Positions 1 to 10,805 are shown, numbered from the stretch's first letter. The stretch is DNA of 64,000 bases from Arthrobacter mangrovi (GCF_026011795.1 NZ_BRVS01000007.1:124001-188000); one strand, 5' to 3'. The notes: a model not told the origin generated them from the sequence alone. Translations and numbers: made by a program.

Positions 1-285
1 GAAGAACGTCTCGAAGATGTCCTGGAAGGCGAAGCCGGCGCCGGAGTAGCCGCCGCCGAAGCCGCTGTCCGTGCCGTTCTCATTGCCGGTCGTGTCGTAC
101 ACCCGGCGTTTCTGCGGATCGGAGAGCACTTCGTAGGCGTGGCTGACGCGCTTGAACTCTTCGGCCGCCTGGGGTCCGTCGTTGACATCCGGATGCAGCT
201 TCCGTGCCAGCTTGCGGTAGGCCTTCTTGATTTCCTCAGCCGTGGCATCCTGGCTGACACCGAGAACGTCGTAGTGGTTGCTCAC
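1..285 (-). CDS. dnaJ: Chaperone DnaJ (5' part only)
   Basis: Hsp40 co-chaperone that stimulates the DnaK ATPase in the cytoplasm. Only the first 95 codons are in the window; the gene runs off the left edge. The start is GTG at 285, preceded by a GGAAAG-type ribosome site. The J domain is complete, with the HPD motif at residues 31-33 inside KLHPDV. From about residue 74 a glycine/phenylalanine-rich segment begins ([10 protein letters not shown]). It lies 68 bp downstream of hrcA on the same strand, so it is probably the second gene of an hrcA-dnaJ heat-shock operon controlled by the CIRCE operator. That pairing is common in actinobacteria, where this copy is usually the second dnaJ paralogue (dnaJ2). 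Confidence 0.93.
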   Translation of the reverse strand, partial: MSNHYDVLGVSQDATAEEIKKAYRKLARKLHPDVNDGPQAAEEFKRVSHAYEVLSDPQKRRVYDTTGNENGTDSGFGGGYSGAGFAFQDIFETFF

Positions 286-353
286 CTGGTTAACTTCTTT
301 CCTGGAATCGGTTGGCGGACAGTGACTGTCCAACTGCTGCTTGCTGCCGGCGC

Positions 354-1367
354 TTAGCCAGCGAGGATCCTCGAAAGGTAGCGTGCGACCGCACGTACTG
401 CCGCCATCGTCGTCGGGTAGTCCATCCTGGTAGGACCAAGGATGCCGACCTTCGCGGAGGCATCCGGCCCATAGCCCGTGGCAATCACGGAGGTCTCGGC
501 CAGCGAACCGTACGGGTTCTCGCTGCCGATCCGCACGGAGACACCTCGCGCGTCCTGCTGCATCTCCGAGAGCAGGCGGAGCATGACCACCTGCTCTTCA
601 AGTGCCTCGAGGATGGGCCCGATGGTCAACGGGAAATCCATGGTGGAACGGGCGAGGTTGGCGGTACCGGCCAGCAGGATCCGCTCCTCGTGGGTGGCCT
701 CCGCGAGTCTAACCAGCGCCGCACCGAGCTCCCGTGCCACGGCGGCCGACTCGGGGCGGACCTGCTGCACAGTTCCGTCCACCAGTCCGCGCAGGGCTTC
801 CAGCGGGTGGCCGGAAAGTCCGGACAGGAAGGCGGTCCGCAGGTCGGACAGCTGCTGGTCCGTCACCTCCGCAGGGAGGCCGATGACCTGCTGCTCCACC
901 TTGCCGTTGTCCGCAATCACCACGACCAGCGCCCGGGCCGGTGCCAGCAGGACGAACTCGATATGCCGCAGCCTGGCACGGCCGAGCTGCGGGTACTGGA
1001 TGACCGCGACCTGGTGCGTCAGCTGCGAGAGCAGCCGCACCGTCCGGTCCATCACGTCGTCCAGGTCGTCCGCGCCCTCGAGGAGGGTCTGGATCGCCCG
1101 GCGTTCGGCCGGCGAGAGCGGTTTGACGTCCGAGATGCGGTCCACGAACAGGCGGTAGCCCTTGTCCGTCGGAATGCGGCCGGCGCTGGTATGCGGGGCC
1201 ACAATGAGCCCCTCTTCCTCCAGCGCCGCCATGTCGTTGCGGATCGTGGCCGATGAAACACCGAGGTGGTGCCTCTCCACGAGGGCCTTCGAACCGACAG
1301 GTTCGCGCGAATGAACGTAGTCTTCAACGATCGCACGAAGCACTTCCAGCCGTCGGACTTCGCTCAC
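354..1367 (-). CDS. hrcA: Heat-inducible transcription repressor HrcA
   Basis: Repressor of class I heat-shock genes; it binds CIRCE and depends on GroEL for activity. 337 residues, the usual length. An N-terminal winged helix (about residues 1-75, including [16 protein letters not shown]) is followed by the GAF-like HrcA domain. I place the start at GTG 1367, because a very good ribosome site (AGGAGGTG) sits just before it; the open frame continues 16 codons upstream across the CIRCE half-site, which argues against the longer form. A CIRCE element lies 41 bp upstream, so autoregulation is expected. dnaJ follows downstream. Confidence 0.96.
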   Translation of the reverse strand: MSEVRRLEVLRAIVEDYVHSREPVGSKALVERHHLGVSSATIRNDMAALEEEGLIVAPHTSAGRIPTDKGYRLFVDRISDVKPLSPAERRAIQTLLEGADDLDDVMDRTVRLLSQLTHQVAVIQYPQLGRARLRHIEFVLLAPARALVVVIADNGKVEQQVIGLPAEVTDQQLSDLRTAFLSGLSGHPLEALRGLVDGTVQQVRPESAAVARELGAALVRLAEATHEERILLAGTANLARSTMDFPLTIGPILEALEEQVVMLRLLSEMQQDARGVSVRIGSENPYGSLAETSVIATGYGPDASAKVGILGPTRMDYPTTMAAVRAVARYLSRILAG

Positions 1368-1408
1368 GGTACACCTCCTGATTCTGCTTGGCCGGCGGGC
1401 GCACAGCA

Positions 1409-1435
1409 TTAGCACTCAACACGCCTAAGTGCTAA
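1409..1435 (-). promoter_or_regulatory. CIRCE operator (HrcA binding site)
   Basis: Inverted repeat TTAGCACTC-N9-AAGTGCTAA, one mismatch from the consensus TTAGCACTC-N9-GAGTGCTAA. On the minus strand it directly abuts a possible -10 hexamer TAGACT (1440-1435), so it would cover the transcription start of hrcA-dnaJ. Confidence 0.95.
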
Positions 1436-1570
1436 GTCTAATACGTTACGGCCGTTGTTAGCATTGTCGGGCGGCCCGAGGCCGTCCCGCGGTTCGCCGG
1501 CGGCCCGGCTGTGGCCTTGGCGCTGCCGCTCCCGTCTTCACTCACTACGGCACGAACAAAGGAAGTCGCT

Positions 1571-2413
1571 ATGAGCAGTTACGGTTGGGGCCCGCAGGAT
1601 CTCGCCGCCCCCAAGGCCCGGCAGCTGCGCGAGGTTCCCGCCGAACCGGGGCTGGTCCTGGAGGACGTCCAATCCGGCTGGGTCGGCGCCGTCGTCCGCG
1701 TGGAAAAGTCCGGTGGCATCCATCTTGTCTCGCTCGAGGACCGACGCGGCAAGACCAAGTCCTTCCCCCTCGGTTTCGGCTTCCTGCTCGAGGGTGAGCC
1801 GGTGAAGGTCGTCGCCGCGGCGCCGAAGGCGAGCCCCGCCGGTCCGCAGCGGACAGCCTCCGGTTCCGTACGGGTGGAGGGGCTCCGCGCCCAGGTCGCC
1901 AAGGCCAGCCGGATCTGGGTCGAAGGCAAGCACGATGCGGAACTGGTCGAGAAGGTCTGGGGGCACGACCTGCGGGTCGAAGGCATCGTCGTCGAACCCC
2001 TGCACGGCGTCGACGACCTGGCCGCCGCCGTCGAAAATTTCGGTCCCGGGCCGGACCGGAAGCTGGGCATCCTCGTGGACCACCTGCTTCCCAACACCAA
2101 GGAATGGCGGATCGCCGAGGCCGCGATGGCCGTGCCGGCCGCCCGCGGAAACGTACTGATCGTCGGCCACCCCTATGTCGACGTGTGGCAGGCCATCAAG
2201 CCTTCGGTCATCGGCCTGGACAAGTGGCCGACGGTGCCGCGCGGCACCGATTGGAAGACCGGAATCCTGACCGGGCTCGGGTGGCCGCACAGCACGCAGG
2301 CGGACATCGCTGACGGCTGGAAGCGGCTGCTGGGCAGCGTCCGCACGTACGCCGACCTGGAACCGTCGCTGCTGGGCCGGGTCGAGGAAGTCATCGATTT
2401 CCTCACCGCCTGA
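1571..2413 (+). CDS. DUF3097 family protein
   Basis: Conserved actinobacterial protein of unknown function, 280 residues. ATG 1571 is chosen because GGAAG lies 7 nt upstream; an in-frame start 20 codons earlier lacks such a site. The N-terminal part (about 30-80) is beta-rich, with GWVGAVVRVEKSGGIHLVSL. Residues 112-172 carry IWVEGKHDAELV and then GILVDHLLPNTKEW, which resembles the glutamate and aspartate strands of Toprim domains (compare RNase M5). That resemblance is my inference. It is monocistronic, divergent from hrcA, and followed by a small DUF4870 gene. No signal peptide or membrane segment. Confidence 0.85.
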   Translation: MSSYGWGPQDLAAPKARQLREVPAEPGLVLEDVQSGWVGAVVRVEKSGGIHLVSLEDRRGKTKSFPLGFGFLLEGEPVKVVAAAPKASPAGPQRTASGSVRVEGLRAQVAKASRIWVEGKHDAELVEKVWGHDLRVEGIVVEPLHGVDDLAAAVENFGPGPDRKLGILVDHLLPNTKEWRIAEAAMAVPAARGNVLIVGHPYVDVWQAIKPSVIGLDKWPTVPRGTDWKTGILTGLGWPHSTQADIADGWKRLLGSVRTYADLEPSLLGRVEEVIDFLTA

Positions 2414-2524
2414 GGGCCGGCGGGACCCCGCGGCAGCCAATCCGCCATTTGCGGCCACTGCGCGCTCAACTTACCCTCATAGGTAGTGAAAACGAGCAAC
2501 ACCACTTATTACGAGGCAGGTCCT

Positions 2525-2947
2525 GTGTCAGACAACACCGCGCGCAACGATCCTTCGGGGCGTCCTCCGGCGCGCCGGACGCAGTACCAAAGCGCCGCCT
2601 CGTCGGCCCTGCCGCTGACGCCGTCCGAGGATCGGCAGTGGGCCACTATGGCGCATTTCGGCGGCATCCTGGGCTGCGTCCCCTCGCTGGTGATCTACCT
2701 GATCTTCAAGGACCGCGGGCCGTTTACCGCGCAGGAATCGAAGGAGGCGCTGAACTTCACGCTGCCGCCGACCATCGTGGCGATCATCGCCAACCTGCTG
2801 ATCCTGATCCCGGCAGTGAGCGGCTTCTTCGCCGTTGTGGCGGCCGCGATCTGGGTCTTCCTCACGGTCTTCTCCGTCAAGGCAGGCATTGAGGTCAACC
2901 GCGGGCGGCCCTACCAGTACCCGCTGAACCTGCGCTTCATCCGCTAG
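2525..2947 (+). CDS. DUF4870 domain membrane protein
   Basis: Small integral membrane protein of unknown role, 140 residues with a GTG start. The start is chosen for the AGGCAGG site 5 nt upstream; an ATG 13 codons earlier is possible but has no ribosome site. After a polar, proline-rich N-terminus of about 35 residues come the DUF4870 signature (WATMAHFGGILG), a first helix at about 41-60, and a hydrophobic pair at about 78-120. The motif FTAQESKEALNF between helices is typical of the family. It is convergent with hemW, with a 48 bp gap holding only a weak 5-bp hairpin (2976-2988). Confidence 0.85.
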   Translation: MSDNTARNDPSGRPPARRTQYQSAASSALPLTPSEDRQWATMAHFGGILGCVPSLVIYLIFKDRGPFTAQESKEALNFTLPPTIVAIIANLLILIPAVSGFFAVVAAAIWVFLTVFSVKAGIEVNRGRPYQYPLNLRFIR

Positions 2948-2995
2948 GCGCGGCCCTCCGGCTCTCCCTTCATTGGGCCCATCGGGCCGCCCGTC

Positions 2996-4225
2996 CTAGT
3001 AGCCGAGCAGCCGGCGTACGACGGCGTCCGCCAGCAGCCTTCCCTCCAGCGTCAGCCTTACCGTTCCGGCGATAGCGGCGGCACCGTCCAGAAGCCCCTC
3101 GGCGATCAGCCCGGCAATGGCCTGGCGCCCATCGGCATCGAGTTCCGCGGTACCCAGTCCGTCAATGATCCGGGTTTGCAGCATGATGTGCTCCATGCGG
3201 CGGGTCTCAGCGTCGAGGGTCTCCCGTCCGGCAGCCGGAGACACCGAGGTCGCAAGCCGCTGCGCATAGGCCGCGGGGTGCTTGACGTTCCACCACCGGA
3301 CGCCGCCCATATGCGAATGCGCCCCGGGGCCGGCGCCCCACCAGTCCGCCCCGCGCCAGTACGCCAGATTGTGGCGGCAGCGGTCAGCCTCCGAACGCGC
3401 CCAGTTACTGACTTCGTACCAGGAGTAACCGGCGGCGCCGAGCAGTTCCTCGGCCCGCAGGTACTTGGCGGCGTGGTCGTCGTCGTCGATCCCGGGCATT
3501 TCCCCCCGCCGGATCCTGGCGGCGAGCTTCGTGCCGTCCTCGACGATGAGCGAGTAAGCGGAGATGTGGTCGGGATCGCAGGCGATGGCCGCCTGCAAGC
3601 TCGCCTCCCAGTCCGCCATGGACTCCCCCGGCGTGCCGTAGATCAGGTCGAGGCTTACCTTCAACCCGGCCTCCCGTGCCCACTGCACGGCCAGCGGCAC
3701 GCGCTCGGGGTCGTGGGTGCGGTCCAGCACCTTGAGCACATGCGGGACGGCCGACTGCATGCCAAAGGACACCCGGGTGAAACCCGCCTCCGCCAGCAGT
3801 GCCAGCGATTCAGGGGTCACCGAATCGGGATTGGCTTCCGTGGTGACTTCGGCTCCGGCCTCGAGGCCCCATAGCCGGTCGGCCCGGCGCAGTATCTGCG
3901 CCAGATCCGCCGCCGGCAGGAGGGTCGGCGTGCCCCCGCCGAAGAAGACTGTCGATAGCTTCCGTTCCGGTAGGCCCGAGGCCGACATCGCGCGGGCGGC
4001 AAAGTCCAGCTCGGCGCTGGCCGTGCCGGCGTACTCGTCCTGCGACGCCCCGCCGCCCAGTTCCTTGGCAGTGTAGGTATTGAAGTCGCAGTAGCCGCAG
4101 CGCACGGCGCAGAAGGGAATATGGACATAGAGGCAGAAGTCGCGTCCTGCCGCTCCCTCGGCAGCCTGCGCCGGCAGCAAGCCGTCTGCCGGCGCAGGAT
4201 CGCCCAGCGGAAGGGTACTAGGCAC
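2996..4225 (-). CDS. hemW: Radical SAM protein HemW (heme chaperone / HemN-like)
   Basis: Radical SAM protein of the HemW family, formerly annotated as oxygen-independent coproporphyrinogen III oxidase; characterised HemW proteins bind heme and deliver it to partners. 409 residues. The 4Fe-4S motif CxxxCxxC is visible as PFCAVRCGYC (Cys39, 43, 46), followed by the SAM-binding FFGGGTPTLL near residue 95 and a C-terminal winged-helix region. The extra N-terminal cysteine typical of true HemN is not seen, which favours HemW. Start GTG 4225 has a weak ribosome site. lepA ends 35 bp upstream on the same strand, so the two are probably co-transcribed. Confidence 0.9.
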   Translation of the reverse strand: MPSTLPLGDPAPADGLLPAQAAEGAAGRDFCLYVHIPFCAVRCGYCDFNTYTAKELGGGASQDEYAGTASAELDFAARAMSASGLPERKLSTVFFGGGTPTLLPAADLAQILRRADRLWGLEAGAEVTTEANPDSVTPESLALLAEAGFTRVSFGMQSAVPHVLKVLDRTHDPERVPLAVQWAREAGLKVSLDLIYGTPGESMADWEASLQAAIACDPDHISAYSLIVEDGTKLAARIRRGEMPGIDDDDHAAKYLRAEELLGAAGYSWYEVSNWARSEADRCRHNLAYWRGADWWGAGPGAHSHMGGVRWWNVKHPAAYAQRLATSVSPAAGRETLDAETRRMEHIMLQTRIIDGLGTAELDADGRQAIAGLIAEGLLDGAAAIAGTVRLTLEGRLLADAVVRRLLGY

Positions 4226-4260
4226 GGCGGCGGACCGCCGTCGTCGTAATGCTCATGCGG

Positions 4261-6114
<1,854 letters not shown>

Positions 6115-6230
6115 AGCGGGTTCCTAACTGTCAAGCGGGGTGCGGGGGTTGGCTGCAACAGATGCCAAGTTAATAGTCTCCCACGAGAATCGCCACGATG
6201 TGCATGGCTCCGCGCCGGACAACCGGACGT

Positions 6231-6236
6231 TAGCGT
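6231..6236 (+). promoter_or_regulatory. Putative -10 hexamer, leaderless MazF-like gene
   Basis: TAGCGT fits TANNNT and ends exactly 6 nt before the ATG at 6243, placing the expected transcription start on the A of the start codon. No Shine-Dalgarno sequence is present. Confidence 0.45.
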
Positions 6237-6242
6237 TGGACC

Positions 6243-6794
6243 ATGGCCATTGATGCAAACACTTTCGGACGCCTTCTGCGCGGTGCCGCCGCGGTCCTGC
6301 GCAACCTGCAGCGCGGCACAACTGCGCCTCCCCCGCCCCGCCGGCGCGGCAGGCAGGGGCAGCCGCCGCGGCCCGAAACCACGAACCTTGGCTCCGCCTA
6401 CCCCGGCGACTTCCGCGGAGCCGCCAGCGCCGTGTACGCCCCGAAGCCGGATGGTCAGCCGGATCCCGGGGAAATCGTCTGGACGTGGGTGCCTTACGAA
6501 GAGGACCACACCCAGGGCAAGGACCGTCCGGTACTGCTGGTGGGACGCAGCGGCGGCAGGCTGCTTGCCCTGATGATGACCACCAGGGACCGCAACAACG
6601 GCCAAAACAGCGATGCCGACTACGTCGATGTCGGGACGGGACGCTGGGATCGTCAGCGCCGCCCAAGCGAGGTCAAGCTCGACCGGATCCTGCAGGTAGA
6701 CCCCGCAGACATCCGCCGCGAGGGAGCGGTGCTGGACCGGGTCCCTTTCGAACAGGTCGCGGCGGAACTGCGCCGCCGCTACGGGTGGACCTAG
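6243..6794 (+). CDS. PemK/MazF-like protein, no antitoxin partner
   Basis: 183 residues. The first 70 or so residues are basic and proline-rich (APPPPRRRGRQGQPP) and not part of the fold. The PemK/MazF-like core starts at PGEIVWTWVPYEED (75-88), followed by GKDRPVLLV (92-100), with the family's basic residue before the strand, and a middle segment MTTRDRNN. Classical members are ribosome-dependent or free endoribonucleases. Here no small antitoxin gene is adjacent: the neighbours are lepA (divergent) and rpsT. It therefore looks like a domesticated, chromosomally fixed relative rather than a mobile toxin-antitoxin pair. Transcription is probably leaderless. Confidence 0.8.
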   Translation: MAIDANTFGRLLRGAAAVLRNLQRGTTAPPPPRRRGRQGQPPRPETTNLGSAYPGDFRGAASAVYAPKPDGQPDPGEIVWTWVPYEEDHTQGKDRPVLLVGRSGGRLLALMMTTRDRNNGQNSDADYVDVGTGRWDRQRRPSEVKLDRILQVDPADIRREGAVLDRVPFEQVAAELRRRYGWT

Positions 6795-6844
6795 GCTCGC
6801 CGCGCCGCGCTGTCCTGCAACGCGCGCACCGGCCGCTGATCTGC

Positions 6845-6850
6845 TAACAT
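6845..6850 (+). promoter_or_regulatory. Possible -10 element of rpsT
   Basis: TAACAT matches TANNNT in the gap between the MazF-like gene and rpsT. It would give a 5' leader of roughly 125 nt. No clear -35 element is visible. Confidence 0.3.
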
Positions 6851-6984
6851 TGTCAGCTGTGTGTCCGCGCAGGTCGACGGGCACCTCAGTTCCGGCTGCC
6901 ATTACGGTATCCCCACGCCGCTCAGTCAATGGCCGGGCCTGACTGCCCTCACCGACCAGTCCGCAATACAAAGAGAGTTTATAA

Positions 6985-7245
6985 GTGGCCAATATTAAGT
7001 CCCAGAAGAAGCGCATCCTCACCAACGAGAAGGCACGCCAGCGCAACGCCGCTGTCCGGTCCGAGCTGAGGACCGCAATCCGCGCCGTCAACACGGCTGT
7101 GGATTCCGCTGACAAGGACGCCGCCTCGGCAGCCCTGACGTCCGCCAGCCGCAAGCTGGACAAGGCGGTTAGCAAGGGTGTCATCCACAAGAACAACGCC
7201 GCTAACCGCAAGTCGGCAATCTCCAAGAAGGTCAACGCCCTCTAG
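6985..7245 (+). CDS. rpsT: 30S ribosomal protein S20
   Basis: Primary 16S rRNA binding protein of the small subunit, 86 residues, basic and helical. Characteristic segments are [18 protein letters not shown] at the N-terminus and a C-terminal [15 protein letters not shown]. Start GTG 6985 with GAGAG about 10 nt upstream. It is followed at 34 bp by a strong intrinsic terminator, so it is transcribed alone. A leader of more than 100 nt may be present. This gene marks the left border of the accessory island that separates it from holA. Confidence 0.97.
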   Translation: MANIKSQKKRILTNEKARQRNAAVRSELRTAIRAVNTAVDSADKDAASAALTSASRKLDKAVSKGVIHKNNAANRKSAISKKVNAL

Positions 7246-7278
7246 GATCCCGGTTTTTCCATGGTCCACAGGACCGAG

Positions 7279-7318
7279 GCAGTAGGGCCCCCGCTCGATT
7301 GAGCGGGGGCCCTACTGC
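7279..7318 (+). terminator. rpsT intrinsic terminator
   Basis: Perfect 18-bp inverted repeat (7279-7296 with 7301-7318) closing a GATT loop; core GGGCCCCCGCTC paired with GAGCGGGGGCCC. Followed by TTAA only, so the U-tract is short. Confidence 0.9.
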
Positions 7319-7344
7319 TTAACCGGTGGACGCCCCACTTAGCT

Positions 7345-7431
7345 AGCGGGAGCCCCGCGCTGTCGGCACAACACGTGGACACCTGGGCCCTGGTGGCAAC
7401 GGAGGCTGCTTTCGCCGCACTGGACACGTAG
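7345..7431 (+). pseudogene. Possible 3' remnant of a lost gene
   Basis: An open frame with no start that reads ASGSPALSAQHVDTWALV and then ATEAAFAALDT before a TAG. It has the composition of a real helical protein C-terminus, unlike the other two frames. I do not recognise the family. It sits just after the rpsT terminator, where the accessory island begins, and may be the tail of a gene removed when the island formed. Confidence 0.25.
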
Positions 7432-7525
7432 CTGGGTACCGGGAGCGGCCAGGCAGGTTCCGCCCCTGCGCGGCCCCTATCCGGCGGGGGCTTCGCCCTC
7501 GGAGGCCGCCGCACCTGCGCTCCTG

Positions 7526-8558
7526 TTATCGTATGCCTTCCTGCGCGTACTCCAGCACGGCCTGCGCATTGGACTGATCGACGATGGCTGGTCCGGTGAG
7601 AGTGGCCTGTCCGCCGCCGATTTTAAATGCCCCGCGGTGGTTTTGCCACAGTGCGTCGACTGACAGGTATCCCTGGAGCCACGGCTGCTGGTCGACGGTG
7701 AAGAGGATGTCCCCGTCTACGATGGCTTGGGCTAGCTCGCCGTTCATGTCAAAGGAACCCACCTTTGCGTCGCTGCCGGCCTCTTCGCGGGATTTCAGGA
7801 CCGCCAAAGCGATCGGAGCGTCCAGGGCTATGACCGCATCGGCGTCCTTGGCTGTTTGCAGTTTCGCGGTAGTGGTGGAGGCGACCTGTGTCATGTCCGT
7901 GCCCTGCACGTACAGGATTTCGGTTTTGGGCAGGACAGACTTTACGCCTTCGCAGCGGGTTTCCAGGCCGACGTTGCCCTGTTCGTGGATCACGCAGATC
8001 GGGTTCTGCAGCCCTTCTTCCTTTAGCTTTTCACCTGCAGCTTCGCCCGCGAGACGTTCGTCGCTGCCGAAGTGGGCGAAGGCGCCGAAGTCTTGGAACT
8101 GGTCTGTACCGGAATTCAAGGTGACAACCGGGATACCGGCTTCCTCTGCATTTTTCAGGACGTCCTGCAGGGCATCGGGTTTGGCCAGAGTGACCGCAAT
8201 GCCGTCAACGTCCTGCTCGATGTACTGCTGCACCAGCTGTGACTGGCGCGCGCCTTCCGGGTCGGAGGCATAAAGCAGTTCAGCGTTGTCCTTGGCCGCG
8301 GCTTCCTCGGCGCCTTTGCGTATCGTGTCCCAGAACGTGTTTCCGGGGGCGGCATGCGTGATCATGGCGATCTTCATCCGCTCGGTCTGGGCAACCTGAC
8401 CGAGCGGCTGCGCCGCCGTCGTTATTCTGCGGCCGTCCGCCGGTGCTGGAGCAGCCCGCCACGGCGAGGGCTGCGGCAAGCACTGCACCCGCCGCGAAGT
8501 ACCGGGCCGACGTTCTAGATGCTGCGTTCTGCCTGCGACCACGCTGTTGCAGTTTCAT
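7526..8558 (-). pseudogene. Sugar ABC transporter substrate-binding lipoprotein, frameshifted
   Basis: A periplasmic-binding-protein (ribose/inositol type) lipoprotein split over two frames. The first frame starts at ATG 8558 behind AGGAAAG and encodes a lipoprotein signal peptide with the lipobox LAVAGC (Cys36). The mature domain lies in another frame: MKIAMITHAAPGNTFWDTI, then typical DVDGIAVTLAKPDALQ and VIALDAPIALAVLKS, ending at 7526. The switch, one extra base or two missing, falls between about 8384 and 8425. An internal ATG (8377) could still express an unexported domain. No permease or ATPase gene is nearby, so the transporter is incomplete in any case. It is the last gene of a minus-strand run after the dehydrogenase and isomerase. 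Confidence 0.85.
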
Positions 8559-8622
8559 GAATCTTTCCTTTCGGGGCGGATCCCGTTGCCGGGTCCATTA
8601 CTTCAGGCGGAATGTGCCGGGA

Positions 8623-9813
8623 TCACCCGACAGGCTGGCCAACCAGGTCGTTCACCGGAACACTGCGGCCTTCTTTGCTTGATTTCAGTGCGGCACCGAC
8701 GACGTTCATCATCCGCAGAGCGGTGTTGAAATCGGTGTCCATGGGGGCCGCTGCCAGGACACAGCGCAGGAACTCCTGGATCTCGGCAACGAACGCTTCG
8801 GCGTAGCCGGTCCCCACGCCCGCACCGGGCATGGCCGCGACATCGAGAAAGTACGGGTGGGCCGGACCGGTAAAGACCCGGCGGGGCCCGTTGAAGGCCG
8901 TGTCCCCGGATTCCGCACGGAAAATGCTGAACTCGCCGGAACTGATGGAGTCGAAGTGGGCGTGGCCCTGGGAGCCGAAGACCTCGACGCCTAGAGAGTT
9001 CGGAATGCCGATAGCGATGCGGCTGAGAGTGATCTGGCCGATGGCCCCGGTTTCCAGGGCCACGGTCAGCAGTGCGATGTCGTCGTTGGTCACCGGACCC
9101 GTTTCGCTGGAAGTCGCGCCGCCGTGTCCGATGGCTCCGGCCGCAGCGAGTGGCCGTTCGGTGATGACGGTGCGCAGCGTGGCGCTGCTGACCTCGCTGA
9201 TCGCTCCGGCAACGAACTGGAGCGCGTCGATCGCGTGGGCTCCGATGTCCAGTAATGCCCCGCCGCCCGCTTGCTCCTGGGAGTAGCGCCAGGTCAGGGC
9301 GCCGGAGGGGTCGGCGGCGTAGTCCGCGTTGTACCAGGCCCGCACGGTGTGGACCTCGCCCAGCAGGCCATGACCGACGGCCTGCTGAAGGGCCGCCAGC
9401 CCGGGCAGGCGGCGGAAAGAGAATCCAACACCCGTAACGGCCGGGGATGCAGCAGCCAGTTCAGCTAGAGCCGCGGACTCTTCCGGGGTGCGACCGATTG
9501 GTTTTTCGGCGAACACGTGCTTACCGGAGGCGATGACGCGGGAGAGCACGTCGCTGTGCAGGAAGTTCGGCAGGGCGACGCTGATGACGTCGACGTCCGA
9601 GGCGATGAGTGCATCGACGTCGGCGGTTGCGCGGGCGAAGCCGTAACGACGGGCAACGGACTGCGCGAGGTCCAGGTTGGGATCGGCGATGGTGTCGAGC
9701 TCGATCGAGATGGGCGTTTCGGAACGGGCCATCATTGCGTTCCGGAAGCCGAAGGCATGGGCCTGTCCGGCCATTCCGGCTCCAATGATGCCAATACGCA
9801 GGGGACGTGACAT
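8623..9813 (-). CDS. Gfo/Idh/MocA family NAD(P)-dependent oxidoreductase
   Basis: Probable sugar or inositol-type dehydrogenase, cytoplasmic, 396 residues. The N-terminal Rossmann fold has GIIGAGMAG (8-16), and the EKP motif (103-105) carries the catalytic lysine. The substrate domain has GGGALLDIGAHAID with Asp189 and His193. Start ATG 9813 behind AGGAG. The substrate cannot be fixed from sequence; the neighbouring isomerase and binding protein suggest a carbohydrate. The reading frame is intact, but both neighbours in the same run are broken and the upstream promoter region appears deleted, so expression is doubtful. Confidence 0.9.
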   Translation of the reverse strand: MSRPLRIGIIGAGMAGQAHAFGFRNAMMARSETPISIELDTIADPNLDLAQSVARRYGFARATADVDALIASDVDVISVALPNFLHSDVLSRVIASGKHVFAEKPIGRTPEESAALAELAAASPAVTGVGFSFRRLPGLAALQQAVGHGLLGEVHTVRAWYNADYAADPSGALTWRYSQEQAGGGALLDIGAHAIDALQFVAGAISEVSSATLRTVITERPLAAAGAIGHGGATSSETGPVTNDDIALLTVALETGAIGQITLSRIAIGIPNSLGVEVFGSQGHAHFDSISSGEFSIFRAESGDTAFNGPRRVFTGPAHPYFLDVAAMPGAGVGTGYAEAFVAEIQEFLRCVLAAAPMDTDFNTALRMMNVVGAALKSSKEGRSVPVNDLVGQPVG

Positions 9814-9864
9814 GGGTACTCCTGATCTGTGAGAAAGAGGTCGGATTTGAATTAGGCCGGTGCG

Positions 9865-10805
9865 TCAGCGGACGCGGGTACGGGCGCCGCAGGATGTGAT
9901 GTGCTGCAGGGTGCGGGTGGCAATGGGCAGCGGAACACCGAAGTCACGCACCGGGTAAAGGTCCTGTTCGACGATCGCGAAGATGTCTGGATCGATGTCG
10001 GTTACCGCGTCCAGAATGGGCGCGAAGTCCGGAACCCCGTTAGGCGGTTCCGTCATGATGCCCTGCCGGACGGCATCGGCGAACGGTATATCGTTCTTGA
10101 GCACGTCAGCCAGAAGCACGGGATCGACCTGCTTAGGTGCAGGTAGCCGATCCTGTCCGGGAAATCACGGATCAGCCGCAGGCTGTCGCCCAGGTAGTAG
10201 GCGAAATGACCGGTGTCCAGGCACAGGTTAACGAATTCGGGGTTCGTTGCCTGGACCAGTCTGGCGACTTCCCCGTAGGTCCCGACCGGGCTCTCGGCAT
10301 GGGAGTGGAACTGCTGGCGCAGACCGAATTCCTCCAAAAGCCGGCGGCCGAGTTCATCGTGTCCGGCAAAAAAGCGGTCCCACTCATCGACGCTGAACGT
10401 CCGGGATCCCCGTACAGCGCCGTCCGGGCCGCGGACCCGCAGCTCGGGGATCACGATCAAATACCGCGCACCCAGGGATTGCACCAAAGCTGCGACTTCG
10501 CGGACGGACGGCCAGACGGCCTCCAGCGCCCCGGCGCCCTTGTGAAGTGCAGTGAAGACCGTCCCGCCCGAAAGCGAGAGGTCGAACCCGGACAGCTGGT
10601 CCCGGAGCCTGGCGGCGTCCGTACCGAGATAGCCGAAGGGACCGAGTTCGGTCCAGTGGTAGCCGGCCTCATGGACCTCCCGCAGGTACTGCTCCGCGGG
10701 CGGCTGCGCCGGGTCCTGCGGGTTCCATACACCCCAGGAGTCCGGCGCCGTTCCCACGCGGACACCGGACGAGGACCTCCTGAAGTTCTCCCGCAGTGTC
10801 CCCAT
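9865..10805 (-). pseudogene. Sugar phosphate isomerase/epimerase (IolE/hydroxypyruvate isomerase-like), frameshifted
   Basis: TIM-barrel isomerase of the AP-endonuclease-2 superfamily. The N-terminus VRVGTAPDSWGVWNP is typical, and HSHAESPVGT, CLDTGHFAYY and GYLHL supply metal ligands. After GYLHL (about 10128) the frame is lost. Restoring one A in the run gives HLKQVDPVLLADV, which continues in the next frame to the stop at 9865 (DIFAIVEQDLYPV). So a single A is missing. The first 14 residues (MGTLRENFRR...) look like antisense LacI sequence, so the original start codon is probably gone too. It was likely the first gene of the minus-strand operon with the dehydrogenase and binding protein. 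Confidence 0.85.
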
